Shown here one piece after another: positions 1 to 8,476 of a stretch of 46,070 bases of DNA. A program made the position numbers and the translations under genes. The notes below the pieces were generated by a model. That model was not told the origin of the DNA and made no database searches. It worked only from the letters and a program-made list of their open reading frames with translations. This DNA is from an uncultured Eubacterium sp. (GTDB taxonomy: Bacteria; Bacillota; Clostridia; Lachnospirales; Lachnospiraceae), in the NCBI GenBank assembly GCA_910577225.1, contig CAJTMV010000003.1, positions 149,059 to 195,128 on the forward strand. Direction: 5' to 3'. Position 1 is the first letter of the stretch; each line of letters begins with the position of its first letter.

Positions 1-79
1 TTAGTCGGAGTTAGCGATTAGTTCACCGTAGCGTTGCCCTTGTCCGCTCAGTCCCCTGCGGCCCGCTCCAGGCCCCCTG

Positions 80-202
80 CCGGCGGTCACGCACACGTCC
101 GCGCAGCCACTTAAAGTCCCCCCGCATCACCTGATTCACAGCCAGTTTATTCCCTGAACCTGCATTCAAAAGCCCCACACGTCTGTCAGGTAAATGACAT
201 TG
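80..202. repeat. Dispersed noncoding repeat, copy 1
   Basis: This stretch aligns with 42954-43075. Both copies carry TCAC-x-x-ACACG-TCCG, then AGCCA-TTTAAA, and both end in TGTCAGGTAAATG[A/G]CATTG (184-202 here, 18 of 19 bases identical to 43057-43075). The distance from the TCAC block to the TGTCAGG block is 97 bases here and 96 in the other copy, so the whole element is homologous rather than one short word being shared. I see no open frame in it. It may be a remnant of a mobile element or a dispersed intergenic repeat of this genome. Confidence 0.6.
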
Positions 203-256
203 CCCGTGAATCGTAAGTTGTAAATTGTATAAGATTGTATTTTTTGCAGCAATTGC

Positions 257-285
257 TTGATTTTTGCGATGGTTAATGTTACAAT
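257..285 (+). promoter_or_regulatory. Sigma-A type promoter of the alarmone synthetase unit
   Basis: TTGATT (257-262) and TACAAT (280-285) are separated by 17 bases, and the -10 box lies 40 bases ahead of the chosen start codon. Confidence 0.6.
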
Positions 286-325
286 TTAGAAACTACACCA
301 GAAGATGATTACGAGGGAGAAAGGT

Positions 326-1279
326 ATGGATTGGGAAGAATACTGGAAGTGCCTTTTAGATAAAAAGAAGCTCAAAGCCCGTATTGAAGAGATGAATCAG
401 GCGGATGAAGTACAAAACAGATCGCTGCGGATGGCAGATATCTGTCATATGATTTACGATGATTATCAGAACAGCTGGCGGGAGAAGCTGGATAAAACCA
501 AAATAGAATTTCAGCATTTAATAGAAGAGTTTCAGGGAGTGCATCTGCATAGCAGCAGAATCAAAACCATTGACAGTCTGCTTGTGAAGGTGATAACAAA
601 AAGATATGAAAATCTTAGAAACCCTCAAAGTCTTTATTATAATATTGATGGAAACAACTATAAGGATATTATAACGGATTTGATTGGAATGCGGCTAATC
701 GTCAATTACAGAGGAAAATGGGAGGTTATACACCAGGAAATTATAAGAGCGTTTCCGTACGCAGAAGATCGGGAACGATACGAGAAAGGGCAACTGCTGC
801 CGCACGAGAAATCAGGAAAGTCCATACTGGTTGAGATACCGAAGGTATATTATGCACAGGGAGATGTTGTAGAGGAATTTAAGAATAAAGGTCTGGAGAC
901 AAAACTTCATAATAAAGGATACCGAAGTATACACTATACAGTAAGTTTTTTAAATATTTATATTGAAATTCAGGTCAGAACGATATATGATGAAGCATGG
1001 AGTGATTGCGATCACAATTACGTATATAAGCAGGATGAAAATAAGAGCCATTCTGCATTGGAAGCATTATCGCAGATTTTATGTGATTTGACGAATATAT
1101 CCAATGATATGGGTGAAAATATGCGTGAAATATTTGAGTCTGAGTCAATTGAAGATATGCATGACGGTCACTGGAGGACGTCAGACGAGCTGATAGAGGC
1201 ATTTGATAAGGCTATGCGAAGGATCAATGGTGCATATCACGAACTGGAATCGTTTAGAAAATGTTTAATTTCAAAATAG
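326..1279 (+). CDS. RelA/SpoT-domain (p)ppGpp synthetase-family protein
   Basis: A 317-residue protein with a single RelA/SpoT nucleotidyltransferase domain. Visible motifs are DLIGMRL (118-124), GYRSIHY (198-204) and EIQVRT (214-219) followed by DEAWSDCDHNY. It has no HD hydrolase, TGS or ACT domain, so it is a small alarmone synthetase-type enzyme, expected to transfer pyrophosphate from ATP to GDP/GTP or, in toxic relatives (toxSAS), to tRNA. About 100 N-terminal residues are predicted helical and lie before the catalytic core. The start at 326 is preferred over an upstream ATG at 305 because GAGGGAGAAAGG sits just before it. It heads a tight unit: the next ribosome binding site overlaps its stop codon. 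Its family is clear; whether it is a housekeeping alarmone synthetase or a toxin is not. Confidence 0.85.
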   Translation: MDWEEYWKCLLDKKKLKARIEEMNQADEVQNRSLRMADICHMIYDDYQNSWREKLDKTKIEFQHLIEEFQGVHLHSSRIKTIDSLLVKVITKRYENLRNPQSLYYNIDGNNYKDIITDLIGMRLIVNYRGKWEVIHQEIIRAFPYAEDRERYEKGQLLPHEKSGKSILVEIPKVYYAQGDVVEEFKNKGLETKLHNKGYRSIHYTVSFLNIYIEIQVRTIYDEAWSDCDHNYVYKQDENKSHSALEALSQILCDLTNISNDMGENMREIFESESIEDMHDGHWRTSDELIEAFDKAMRRINGAYHELESFRKCLISK

Positions 1280-1291
1280 GAGGATTTCAAT

Positions 1292-1504
1292 GTGAAGAAA
1301 ATGGAAAACGGATATGGGAAGAAACTGGTGACGGCACTGGAGACAGGCGCTTTTCAAAAAGATTATCGTACCAATCACGGGCCTGATTTTACAGATGGGC
1401 TGGAAGAGCTTCACAGATACAGGTTCCGTGTATATCTGGGTTCGTGCGGGCGTTTTCTGATGGATGAACGAATTGCAGCAGGCAGGAGCGGATACCATGG
1501 ATAA
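1292..1504 (+). CDS. Small conserved-position hypothetical protein (70 aa)
   Basis: I do not recognise this protein. It starts with GTG at 1292, eight bases after AGGAGG (1278-1283), which itself overlaps the stop of the upstream alarmone synthetase gene. Oddly, an ATG at 1290 with even better spacing is followed at once by TGA. The 70 residues are mixed polar with an aromatic-rich middle (HRYRFRVYLG) and no membrane segment. The last eight bases overlap the start of the next gene (ATGGATAA), which suggests translational coupling. It could be a small partner or antitoxin of the synthetase, or a decayed remnant. Confidence 0.5.
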   Translation: MKKMENGYGKKLVTALETGAFQKDYRTNHGPDFTDGLEELHRYRFRVYLGSCGRFLMDERIAAGRSGYHG

Positions 1505-2042
1505 AATACAATCGGAAGAAAATTATCAATATCTGGTCAAACGGTTTGGCAAAGAGCATATTTCGTCATGCTATGACTGGGTCTATGGGTTAATGAACGA
1601 TTTTATAGAGGCTGAGCAGATTACGGATGATGTCATTGTCTCGACCGATATATTGGATCATGTGATTGTTGATTATTATGTCGATATCGATCGTCTGAAG
1701 GATTTTCAGAAGATAGATAACGTGCATGAATCGAAAATATATGCTTATTTATCCTTCTGGCTATTAAGACATAAACCCATGCAGGTGATAAAACATGAAA
1801 ACGCAGACAGGATCTCGTTTGTGAACGAGGAATTTGTCTGTTGTCTGTTAAGAAGCTATCTGTTTTCTGAGCCGGAAAATGTACCGATTCTCAATAATAA
1901 AAAAGAAGTGGTTGACAATTTCATCGGAACGCTTCTGTACTATTTTAAATATAGAGATTATTCGGCAAAGAGTATTGAAATGATAATTTTGGCATTTGCA
2001 GCCGGGAGAGGGTATCAGTACTCGGCAGACTATCAAAATTAG
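1497..2042 (+). CDS. Hypothetical protein, third gene of the alarmone synthetase unit (181 aa)
   Basis: Unrecognised soluble protein. The start at 1497 is chosen because AGGAG lies eight bases upstream; an in-frame ATG at 1464 lacks a good site. The sequence is acidic and mostly helical, with a central segment (HESKIYAYLSFWLLRHKP) and no signal peptide, membrane span or metal motif. It overlaps the previous 70-residue gene by eight bases and is followed by a strong terminator, so the three genes form one transcript. By position it could neutralise, or work with, the RelA/SpoT-domain protein; nothing in the sequence proves that. Confidence 0.7.
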   Translation: MDKIQSEENYQYLVKRFGKEHISSCYDWVYGLMNDFIEAEQITDDVIVSTDILDHVIVDYYVDIDRLKDFQKIDNVHESKIYAYLSFWLLRHKPMQVIKHENADRISFVNEEFVCCLLRSYLFSEPENVPILNNKKEVVDNFIGTLLYYFKYRDYSAKSIEMIILAFAAGRGYQYSADYQN

Positions 2043-2088
2043 TGGAATTTAAATAAAAAATTATTAAATTTTATAATCTTTTATAGAT

Positions 2089-2123
2089 GAAAAAGCAGTC
2101 TGATCAGAAACAGACTGCTTTTT
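2089..2123 (+). terminator. Intrinsic terminator of the alarmone synthetase unit
   Basis: Stem AAAAGCAGTCTG (2091-2102) pairs with CAGACTGCTTTTT (2111-2123) around an eight-base loop. It has A and T tracts on the two sides, so it can serve both strands and also end the convergent radical SAM gene. Confidence 0.85.
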
Positions 2124-2194
2124 GCATGCGGGATTTTCTGACCATATGCAAAACTGCTTTTTCATATAGGATGTATGATTATCGGATAAGCGGT

Positions 2195-3181
2195 TCAGAG
2201 GTCTGAAAAATATCTTCCCTGCCAGGTGTCACGTTCCCGAAATCTTCTTGCAAACGTGTTCAGCACCTTTTTCTTGTCCATGCTCCAGGCAGGAACAGGC
2301 AGCAGTTTTTTTGGTCCGTCTCCGGTCAGGCGGTGAATGACCATGGTGGGCGGCAGATATTCCAGGCAGGTAATGACAAAGTCTGCGTATTCATCCAGGG
2401 AAAAAAGCGGAAACGGTTCGCGTTCATATAAACGGGCCAGTTCGGTTCCTTTTAGCACATGAAGCAGCTGGAGCTTGATTCCATCGATGGGCGGAGAAAA
2501 ATGGGCAAGATACTTTACCGATTCCAGCATTTGTTCCCGGGATTCACCGGGAAGACCAAGAATCAGATGTACGATAACGGTAAGACCCGCGGCTTTTAAT
2601 CGTCTGACGGCGTCGTCAAAACAGGATAACGGATATCCGCGGCGAATGAATGCGGCGGTATCCGGATGAATGGTCTGTAGGCCAAGTTCCGTCCAGACGG
2701 GTTTGATCTGACTGAGTTCGCCTAACAGCCGGACTTTTTCAGGCTCCAGACAATCCGGACGGGTGGCCACAGACAGCGCTGCAATATCGGGCTGTAAAAT
2801 GGTCTCGGTAAACAGATCCTTCAGTCTGGAAACGGGGGCGTAGGTATTGGTAAAAGCCTGAAAATAGGCGATATAACGGCTGTTTGCGGCTGCTTTTTTT
2901 GAAACCAGCAGTCTGGCTGCATCTATCTGCGACCGGATATCGGGCAGATTTCCGTTTGCAGCGGAAAAACCGCCGGCGGCAAATTCGCCGGAACCACCCT
3001 CGCTGCAGAAAATGCATCCGCCATATCCGATGGTTCCATCACGGTTCGGACAGCTCATGCCGGCGTTGAGGGATAATTTATATGTTTTGGCGCCAAATTG
3101 CTGCTTTAGCCAGGTGTTCAGCGAATAATATGGAAGGCCGTTCCATGTTTTTTTGAGGGTTTCTTTATCGGATGCGTGCAT
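2195..3181 (-). CDS. TIGR01212-family radical SAM protein (YhcC-like)
   Basis: A 328-residue radical SAM enzyme of unknown substrate. The N-terminal region has the family's spaced cluster motif CPNRDGTIGYGGCIFC (three cysteines for the 4Fe-4S cluster), preceded by YYSLNTWLKQQFGAKTYKLS, typical of the YhcC/TIGR01212 group. The barrel continues through TRPDCL, ELGLQT and HLILGLPGES, which are standard radical SAM strand motifs. Length is normal for the family. It is monocistronic, with its own promoter upstream and a shared terminator at its end. The biochemical role of the family is not established; association with tRNA or cofactor modification is only a suggestion. Confidence 0.9.
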   Translation of the reverse strand: MHASDKETLKKTWNGLPYYSLNTWLKQQFGAKTYKLSLNAGMSCPNRDGTIGYGGCIFCSEGGSGEFAAGGFSAANGNLPDIRSQIDAARLLVSKKAAANSRYIAYFQAFTNTYAPVSRLKDLFTETILQPDIAALSVATRPDCLEPEKVRLLGELSQIKPVWTELGLQTIHPDTAAFIRRGYPLSCFDDAVRRLKAAGLTVIVHLILGLPGESREQMLESVKYLAHFSPPIDGIKLQLLHVLKGTELARLYEREPFPLFSLDEYADFVITCLEYLPPTMVIHRLTGDGPKKLLPVPAWSMDKKKVLNTFARRFRERDTWQGRYFSDL

Positions 3182-3212
3182 GGCTGAAGAGGTTCCTTTC
3201 TGATGTTGAGAT

Positions 3213-3241
3213 ATTATATCATTTTGGAGGATGGGTTACAA
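3213..3241 (-). promoter_or_regulatory. Promoter of the radical SAM gene
   Basis: On the minus strand TTGTAA (3241-3236) and TATAAT (3218-3213) are 17 bases apart, 32 bases before the start codon. Confidence 0.7.
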
Positions 3242-3349
3242 GGGGAGGCTCCTGACAAAGCGGCAAAAATAAGCGGTTGCAGCAGTTCAGACAGCGGGTG
3301 GGACGGGTTGGGCGGTTGCATATCATTTGATGAAAAGGTCGAATCAGAG

Positions 3350-3378
3350 TTGAAAAAAAGCTGAAGATCGTTTAAGAT
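3350..3378 (+). promoter_or_regulatory. Promoter of mscL
   Basis: TTGAAA (3350-3355), a 17-base spacer and TAAGAT (3373-3378), followed by GGGAG and the mscL start at 3419. Confidence 0.5.
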
Positions 3379-3418
3379 AAATCGGATGCTGTAAAAACAA
3401 AAGAAGGGAGTTTTATTT

Positions 3419-3904
3419 ATGAAAGCAAAAGGATTTATCAGCGAATTCAGAGATTTTATTTCCCGTGGAAACGTGATGGATATGGCAGTCGGCGTTTTAA
3501 TCGGCGGTGCGTTTTCCAGTATTGTTACATCTTTGACAGAGGATGTCATATCTCCGATACTGGGACTGTTTGGCGGTATGAATTTTGATCAGCTGTCCGT
3601 GAATATTTTAGGAGAAGTCACTCTGAATTATGGAAAATTTATAACGGCAGTTGTGAATTTTCTTTTAATGGCAATGATTATTTTTCTGATGCTAAAGGGG
3701 CTGAATGCATTACAGGCCAAAGCCGCAAAACTGGCCCATCTGGAGGCGGAGAAAGAAGAAGTGCCGGCAGCGCCGACGGTGATGACCTGTCCATACTGTA
3801 TGATGGAAATTCCGATTGGAGCAGTTCGTTGCGGACATTGTACATCGGTATTGGAACAGGAGTCCGATGCGCAGCAGGATGCGGCAGAGAGTGTGACGCA
3901 ATAA
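3419..3904 (+). CDS. mscL: Large-conductance mechanosensitive channel MscL with C-terminal zinc ribbon
   Basis: A 161-residue channel subunit that opens under membrane tension to release solutes during hypo-osmotic shock. The N-terminal amphipathic helix and first membrane helix (SEFRDFISRGNVMDMAVGVLIGGAF) carry the MscL signature; the second membrane helix lies at about 70-92. The C-terminus is unusual compared with E. coli MscL: after a charged linker it has a CxxC-x10-CxxC zinc ribbon (C124, C127, C138, C141), a form I recall from clostridial MscL proteins. Its role there is unknown. GGGAG eight bases upstream supports the start. Confidence 0.95.
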   Translation: MKAKGFISEFRDFISRGNVMDMAVGVLIGGAFSSIVTSLTEDVISPILGLFGGMNFDQLSVNILGEVTLNYGKFITAVVNFLLMAMIIFLMLKGLNALQAKAAKLAHLEAEKEEVPAAPTVMTCPYCMMEIPIGAVRCGHCTSVLEQESDAQQDAAESVTQ

Positions 3905-4024
3905 AAAAACAGTTTTTTTGCTGATAGCGGGATAAAGACGGAGCAGTCTGTGTAAGCAGGATGCTCCCCGTGTCTGTCTGATTCATTCGGGAAAGGTATT
4001 CATGGCATAGAAAGGAGAAGAGAG

Positions 4025-6061
4025 ATGAGTTGTTACTATAAGGAAACAAAGATGCTTTATGGAGGGGATTACAATCCGGAACAATGGCCGTCAGAGATAT
4101 GGGAAGAGGATATGCGTCTGATGGCAAAGGCGCATATCAATATTGTGACATTGAATGTATTTAGCTGGGCGGCATTGCAGCCGGATGAGGATACGTATGA
4201 TTTTTCAAAACTGGACGCTGTGATGGAGCTGGTGCGCGCAAACGGAATGAAAGTGTGTCTGGCCACCTCAACAGGGGCGCATCCGGCGTGGATGGCGCGA
4301 AAACATCCGGATATTCTTCGGACGGAAAAAAACGGGATGAAACGGAAGTTTGGAGGAAGGCATAATTCCTGCCCGAACAGTCCGACCTATCGGAAGTATG
4401 CGCCAAAGCTGGCAGCGAAGCTGGCGGAGCGTTATCAAAATTATGATAATATTGCAGCGTGGCATGTTTCGAATGAATATGGCGGGGAATGTTATTGTGA
4501 AAATTGTGAAAAAGCGTTTCGGGTATGGCTGAAAAAGAAATATGGAACGATCGATGAGGTCAATCGCAGTTTTAATACTGCGTTTTGGGGGCATACGTTT
4601 TATGACTGGGAAGATATTGTGCTGCCGAATTTTTTGAGCGAGCATTTTACAGATGAAGCGACAGGGGAAGAACGCACGATGTTTCAGGGGATTTCTCTCG
4701 ATTATATGCGCTTTAACTCTGACAGTATGCTGGAGTGCTTTCAGCTGGAGTATGACGCGATTAAAAAAGTTATGCCGGACATTCCGGTTACAACGAATCT
4801 GATGGCAGCTTATAAAGGACTGGATTATCAGAAATGGGCAGGGGCTATGGACTTTGTATCCTGGGATAATTATCCGGCGCCGTCGGACCGTCCGGCAATG
4901 ATTGCGTTTCGTCACGATCTGATGCGTGGACTGTATGGGCAAAAGCCTTTTGTACTGATGGAACAGACGCCAAGTGTCACGAACTGGCAGCCGTATAATC
5001 GTCTGAAACGACCGGGAGAGATGCGATTGCTCAGCTGGCAGGCAGTTGCACATGGAGCGGATGCGATACAGTTTTTCCAGATACGCAGGAGCATCGGAGC
5101 GTGTGAGAAATATCATGGAGCAGTGATCGACCATGCAGGCAGAGCGGATACGAGAGTATTTCGCGAAGTCACGCAGCTGGGAGAAGAGCTGGAAAATATC
5201 GGCGGATTGTTTTTGGATGGAAAAACACCTGCAAAAGCGGCAATTTTATTTGACTGGGATAACTGGTGGGCTGTGGAGTATTCCGCAGGGCCGAGTATCC
5301 GTATGAAATATATCGATACGATACAGGATTATTATCAGGCAGCGTTTGCACTCAATGTAGCGGTAGATATCATTCGTGTGGAGGATGCTCTGGAATCCTA
5401 TCAGGTAGTGATTGCACCGCTGCTGTATATGGTAAAGCATGGTTATGAGCAAAAGCTCAGGGATTATGTAGCGAAGGGAGGTACATTCGTCACATCTTAT
5501 TTCAGCGGCATGGTAGATGAACATGATCTTGTGGATTTTGGCGGATATCCGGGCAGACTGCGAGAGCTGATGGGAATCTGGGTGGAAGAAAACGACGCGC
5601 TGCCGGAGGGAGAGCAGAATGCATTTTCGTATTGCGGCAAAAGGTATCCGGCGGATATTTTGTGCGATCTGGTACATCTGGAAGGTGCGGAAGCATATGG
5701 CGTGTATGAAGAAGATTTTTACGCGGGCATGCCGGCGCTAACCGTCAATCAGTATGGAAAAGGAAAAGCCTGTTATGTAGCGACACATTCCAATGAAGAG
5801 TTTTACCAGACGTTTTTGGACAGACTGTTTTCACAAAATGGGATACAGCCTGTGCATCAGACGCCGGTGGGCGTAGAAGCAGCAGTGCGTGAACATGCCG
5901 GTGAAACGTATTTGTTTTTACTGAATCATACGGCAGAGGAAAAAATAGTCGTTTTGGAGGATCATTATGAAGATCTCCTGCAGGGGCAAATGTATCGGCG
6001 TCTTGACGAATTGGTACTGGAGAAAAAAGGTGTGCGGCTGTTAAGGAGGATTCATGCATGA
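4025..6061 (+). CDS. Beta-galactosidase, glycoside hydrolase family 42
   Basis: A 678-residue intracellular enzyme releasing terminal beta-D-galactose from oligosaccharides. The GH42 pattern is clear: LYGGDYNPEQWP near the N-terminus, acid/base Glu151 in HVSNEYGG, and nucleophile Glu313 in LMEQTPS. Cys116, Cys156, Cys158 and Cys161 form the zinc site seen in many GH42 enzymes. The trimerisation (Rossmann-like) domain and a C-terminal beta domain follow. There is no signal peptide. It stands alone, without a transporter or regulator beside it, so the sugar source cannot be inferred. AAAGGAGAAGAGAG directly precedes the start. The true substrate might be a beta-1,3- or 1,4-galactoside or an arabinoside. 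Confidence 0.95.
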   Translation: MSCYYKETKMLYGGDYNPEQWPSEIWEEDMRLMAKAHINIVTLNVFSWAALQPDEDTYDFSKLDAVMELVRANGMKVCLATSTGAHPAWMARKHPDILRTEKNGMKRKFGGRHNSCPNSPTYRKYAPKLAAKLAERYQNYDNIAAWHVSNEYGGECYCENCEKAFRVWLKKKYGTIDEVNRSFNTAFWGHTFYDWEDIVLPNFLSEHFTDEATGEERTMFQGISLDYMRFNSDSMLECFQLEYDAIKKVMPDIPVTTNLMAAYKGLDYQKWAGAMDFVSWDNYPAPSDRPAMIAFRHDLMRGLYGQKPFVLMEQTPSVTNWQPYNRLKRPGEMRLLSWQAVAHGADAIQFFQIRRSIGACEKYHGAVIDHAGRADTRVFREVTQLGEELENIGGLFLDGKTPAKAAILFDWDNWWAVEYSAGPSIRMKYIDTIQDYYQAAFALNVAVDIIRVEDALESYQVVIAPLLYMVKHGYEQKLRDYVAKGGTFVTSYFSGMVDEHDLVDFGGYPGRLRELMGIWVEENDALPEGEQNAFSYCGKRYPADILCDLVHLEGAEAYGVYEEDFYAGMPALTVNQYGKGKACYVATHSNEEFYQTFLDRLFSQNGIQPVHQTPVGVEAAVREHAGETYLFLLNHTAEEKIVVLEDHYEDLLQGQMYRRLDELVLEKKGVRLLRRIHA

Positions 6062-6153
6062 GCGCAGGAAAAATAAATCGGATGACAGAACGGGGCGATG
6101 CGCGGTTTTCCTGTTGAGATTTTAACCCTGGAGGTCTGATTACCTGATTTAAC

Positions 6154-6192
6154 AACAGGGGATGTCGGACGATAGTTAACATCCCCTGTTCT
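6154..6192. terminator. Bidirectional hairpin terminator between convergent genes
   Basis: AACAGGGGATGT (6154-6165) pairs perfectly with ACATCCCCTGTT (6179-6190). It sits between the beta-galactosidase and the convergent ABC permease. The T-run after it is short, so efficiency is uncertain. Confidence 0.65.
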
Positions 6193-6220
6193 AATGCTTA
6201 TTTTCCCGATATGGTCCGGA

Positions 6221-8476
6221 TCATGGCTTTGTCGCATGTCTGAAAAGGATCCATGTGCTAATAAAATAGCAGATCAGTAACAGCATCAGAATGCCGCTCG
6301 TAACCGCGAGCTGTTCCAGCAGAGCGGAAATACCGATATAAGCAGCAATCTGCGCGGAGATCGTCTGCAGAAAGCCTGAGATCAGAATGATACCTGTCAG
6401 TAATGCCAGAGCGACAGGAAGACCGAACCATACGCCAAGCTGTTTGAAAATAAGCCGGCTGATATGACTTTCTTCCACGCCCAGCTCACGCAGTACAAGA
6501 AAACGGTATGGATATCGGGCAGCATCCTGCAGCTGCTGCAGGGACAGTATCGTAAGGCAGATGACCATCAGTGTGACTGCGCCATAAATCATGACCGCTT
6601 TCAGTATGAAGTTTGTACACAGAATGCTGTTTACTTCCAGAGTATGCAGCCTGATCGTATATTGTACGCCGGTGCTGTCTGCTGAGGCCGTATCATCCGG
6701 AAAGGCCGCGGTAAAAGATTTTTCGAGCGCCTGTGCATCTGCAAACGAAAGCGGATCTGCCAGCTGAATATAACGGCAGCGTCTGACACCGAGAAGTTTT
6801 TTGCAGATACTGTCTGGAAATATATAGATCACATCGGTATAAATGTTATAGATATTTTCTCCAATGGACGCTTCCTGGCAGGCATTGTCCGCCAGTGTTA
6901 AAATGCCCGCATCTGTAGATACTTCTTTATGGCTGTTTAAAAATTCCGTTTTCTGATCATCAGTCGCAATCGACTGCCATTGGGTCGTAAACGTGTGGTC
7001 GTCTAACGACATAGGTTCATAACCAAGCATCTGCCGGATGGCGTTGTAATCGCTGAGAGAGACGGCAAGAACCGGGAACTCCCATTTGATCCGGCTGCGA
7101 AACTCTCTGCGTGTCGGCAGATATAAGGAAAATGTCTGATCAAAGGCCGTCGGGATACGTTTGTCTTCAAGGAACCTGGTGACCGCTTCATAACTGCCCT
7201 GCGGCAAAGAGCTTTCTTCATAGCTCTTGTTGTACTCTGAAGAAATCTGCACATCATATCTGGACCGTTCTTCCAGATATCCAAGACTCCATGCGGACAG
7301 AACCGGCGCGGAAAGAAACAGGATCATCGACAATATAAGGGTCATGCAGATCAGTATCATGGATTTGGTGTTTGCAGTCAGTTTGGACAGAATCTGTCCG
7401 TAAAAAAAGAGATTTTCTCCTTTGTAGCGGCTCTTCGATGATCGTTCTTTCCAGGCGGCGATGGCCAGGCCGGACAGATAAAACAGCTCGCAGACGAGAA
7501 AAAGGACGTTTCCTGTCAAATATGTCAGGTATTGTTTCATAACGCCGCTGCCATAGGAAAGCATGTAACTGTTTTTCATGGCGGGAACACATGCCGCGCT
7601 GACAGCGATCAGAATGGTGAATAGCATTTCCACAGCGACCAGCGTATAAAATGCACGCAGTCTGGAAAAAACGGACGTTTTTTTGCATAGGAGCTTTATG
7701 CTTATCCAGACAAGAGGCCATAGGATCCCGAGCGCAGGCAGGATGATAATTGCGAGGAACAGGATATGCACAGGCAGCTCAAAGCGGGGGTCAAAATAAA
7801 AGGAAATCATCTGATATCCGCTAAACAGCATCCACGCAAGCAGTATCAGATACAGAATCATCAGTACGTGCATAAAGCGGCTTTTGCGAAGCGCCGGGCC
7901 ATTTTGACGATCAGCGGATAACATATCGATGATTTTAATATTTCTTATGGTATGGAGATTGAAAAATCCTACCAGCAAAAAGCAGCACAAAAAGAAGATT
8001 ACGGTAAAAATGACGGTATCCGGAAACAGCATCCAGGAAAACTGATAGTTTTGACCGTAATCAGAAAGCAGCATGGCGGTAATAAACTGGGAGACGATCA
8101 TTCCGGGCAGAATACCGGATACGATGGAGAAGACGCCCATACCAAGTGTTTCTGCAAAAAATAACCAGCCGATCGTTCGCTGTTCCATGCCAAGTATCGA
8201 CTGGACGGCAAATTCTTTCTGCCTCTGTATGAGCAGATAGCGGTTCACATAGCGGATCAAAAAGATCAGCAAAAACGTTACCATGCAGATGGGCAGCTTC
8301 ATATTATCAGCTAACATCGTAAGGTCGTAGGCAGTGCCGATGGAAGGATTGTAGTAAGCGCTGGATATGGATAAAAAAGCATAAAACAGAGCGACACAGA
8401 TCGTCATCGTAACAAGGTAAATCAGGTAATTTTTTATCGAGCGTTTCGCGTTTTTAATCGTCAGTTTCAGATACAT
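6221..8476 (-). CDS. FtsX-like ABC transporter permease, BceB type
   Basis: A 751-residue membrane protein of the peptide-antibiotic detoxification permeases. It has about ten membrane helices and one large extracytoplasmic domain (roughly residues 400-600) between the central and last helix groups, as in BceB. The N-terminus (LKLTIKNAKRSIKNYLIYLVTMTI) and the C-terminal FtsX block are typical. Start 8476 (ATG) is preferred over an upstream GTG at 8488, because AGGAGGTG would otherwise overlap the start. The gene overlaps the ATPase gene by 23 bases. The likely role is sensing and removing cell-wall-active peptides, jointly with the histidine kinase, but the target peptide cannot be predicted. 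Confidence 0.9.
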   Translation of the reverse strand: MYLKLTIKNAKRSIKNYLIYLVTMTICVALFYAFLSISSAYYNPSIGTAYDLTMLADNMKLPICMVTFLLIFLIRYVNRYLLIQRQKEFAVQSILGMEQRTIGWLFFAETLGMGVFSIVSGILPGMIVSQFITAMLLSDYGQNYQFSWMLFPDTVIFTVIFFLCCFLLVGFFNLHTIRNIKIIDMLSADRQNGPALRKSRFMHVLMILYLILLAWMLFSGYQMISFYFDPRFELPVHILFLAIIILPALGILWPLVWISIKLLCKKTSVFSRLRAFYTLVAVEMLFTILIAVSAACVPAMKNSYMLSYGSGVMKQYLTYLTGNVLFLVCELFYLSGLAIAAWKERSSKSRYKGENLFFYGQILSKLTANTKSMILICMTLILSMILFLSAPVLSAWSLGYLEERSRYDVQISSEYNKSYEESSLPQGSYEAVTRFLEDKRIPTAFDQTFSLYLPTRREFRSRIKWEFPVLAVSLSDYNAIRQMLGYEPMSLDDHTFTTQWQSIATDDQKTEFLNSHKEVSTDAGILTLADNACQEASIGENIYNIYTDVIYIFPDSICKKLLGVRRCRYIQLADPLSFADAQALEKSFTAAFPDDTASADSTGVQYTIRLHTLEVNSILCTNFILKAVMIYGAVTLMVICLTILSLQQLQDAARYPYRFLVLRELGVEESHISRLIFKQLGVWFGLPVALALLTGIILISGFLQTISAQIAAYIGISALLEQLAVTSGILMLLLICYFISTWILFRHATKP

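Noticed and set aside
1..202. The GC-rich left edge as the end of a minus-strand gene
   Set aside because: The Arg-rich minus-strand reading looks like chance translation of GC-rich DNA, and the homologous copy at 42954-43075 does not keep a matching frame.
4268..5134. A long minus-strand frame (288 aa) opposite the beta-galactosidase
   Set aside because: It is a shadow of the strongly conserved GH42 gene and shows no protein-family pattern or ribosome binding site.
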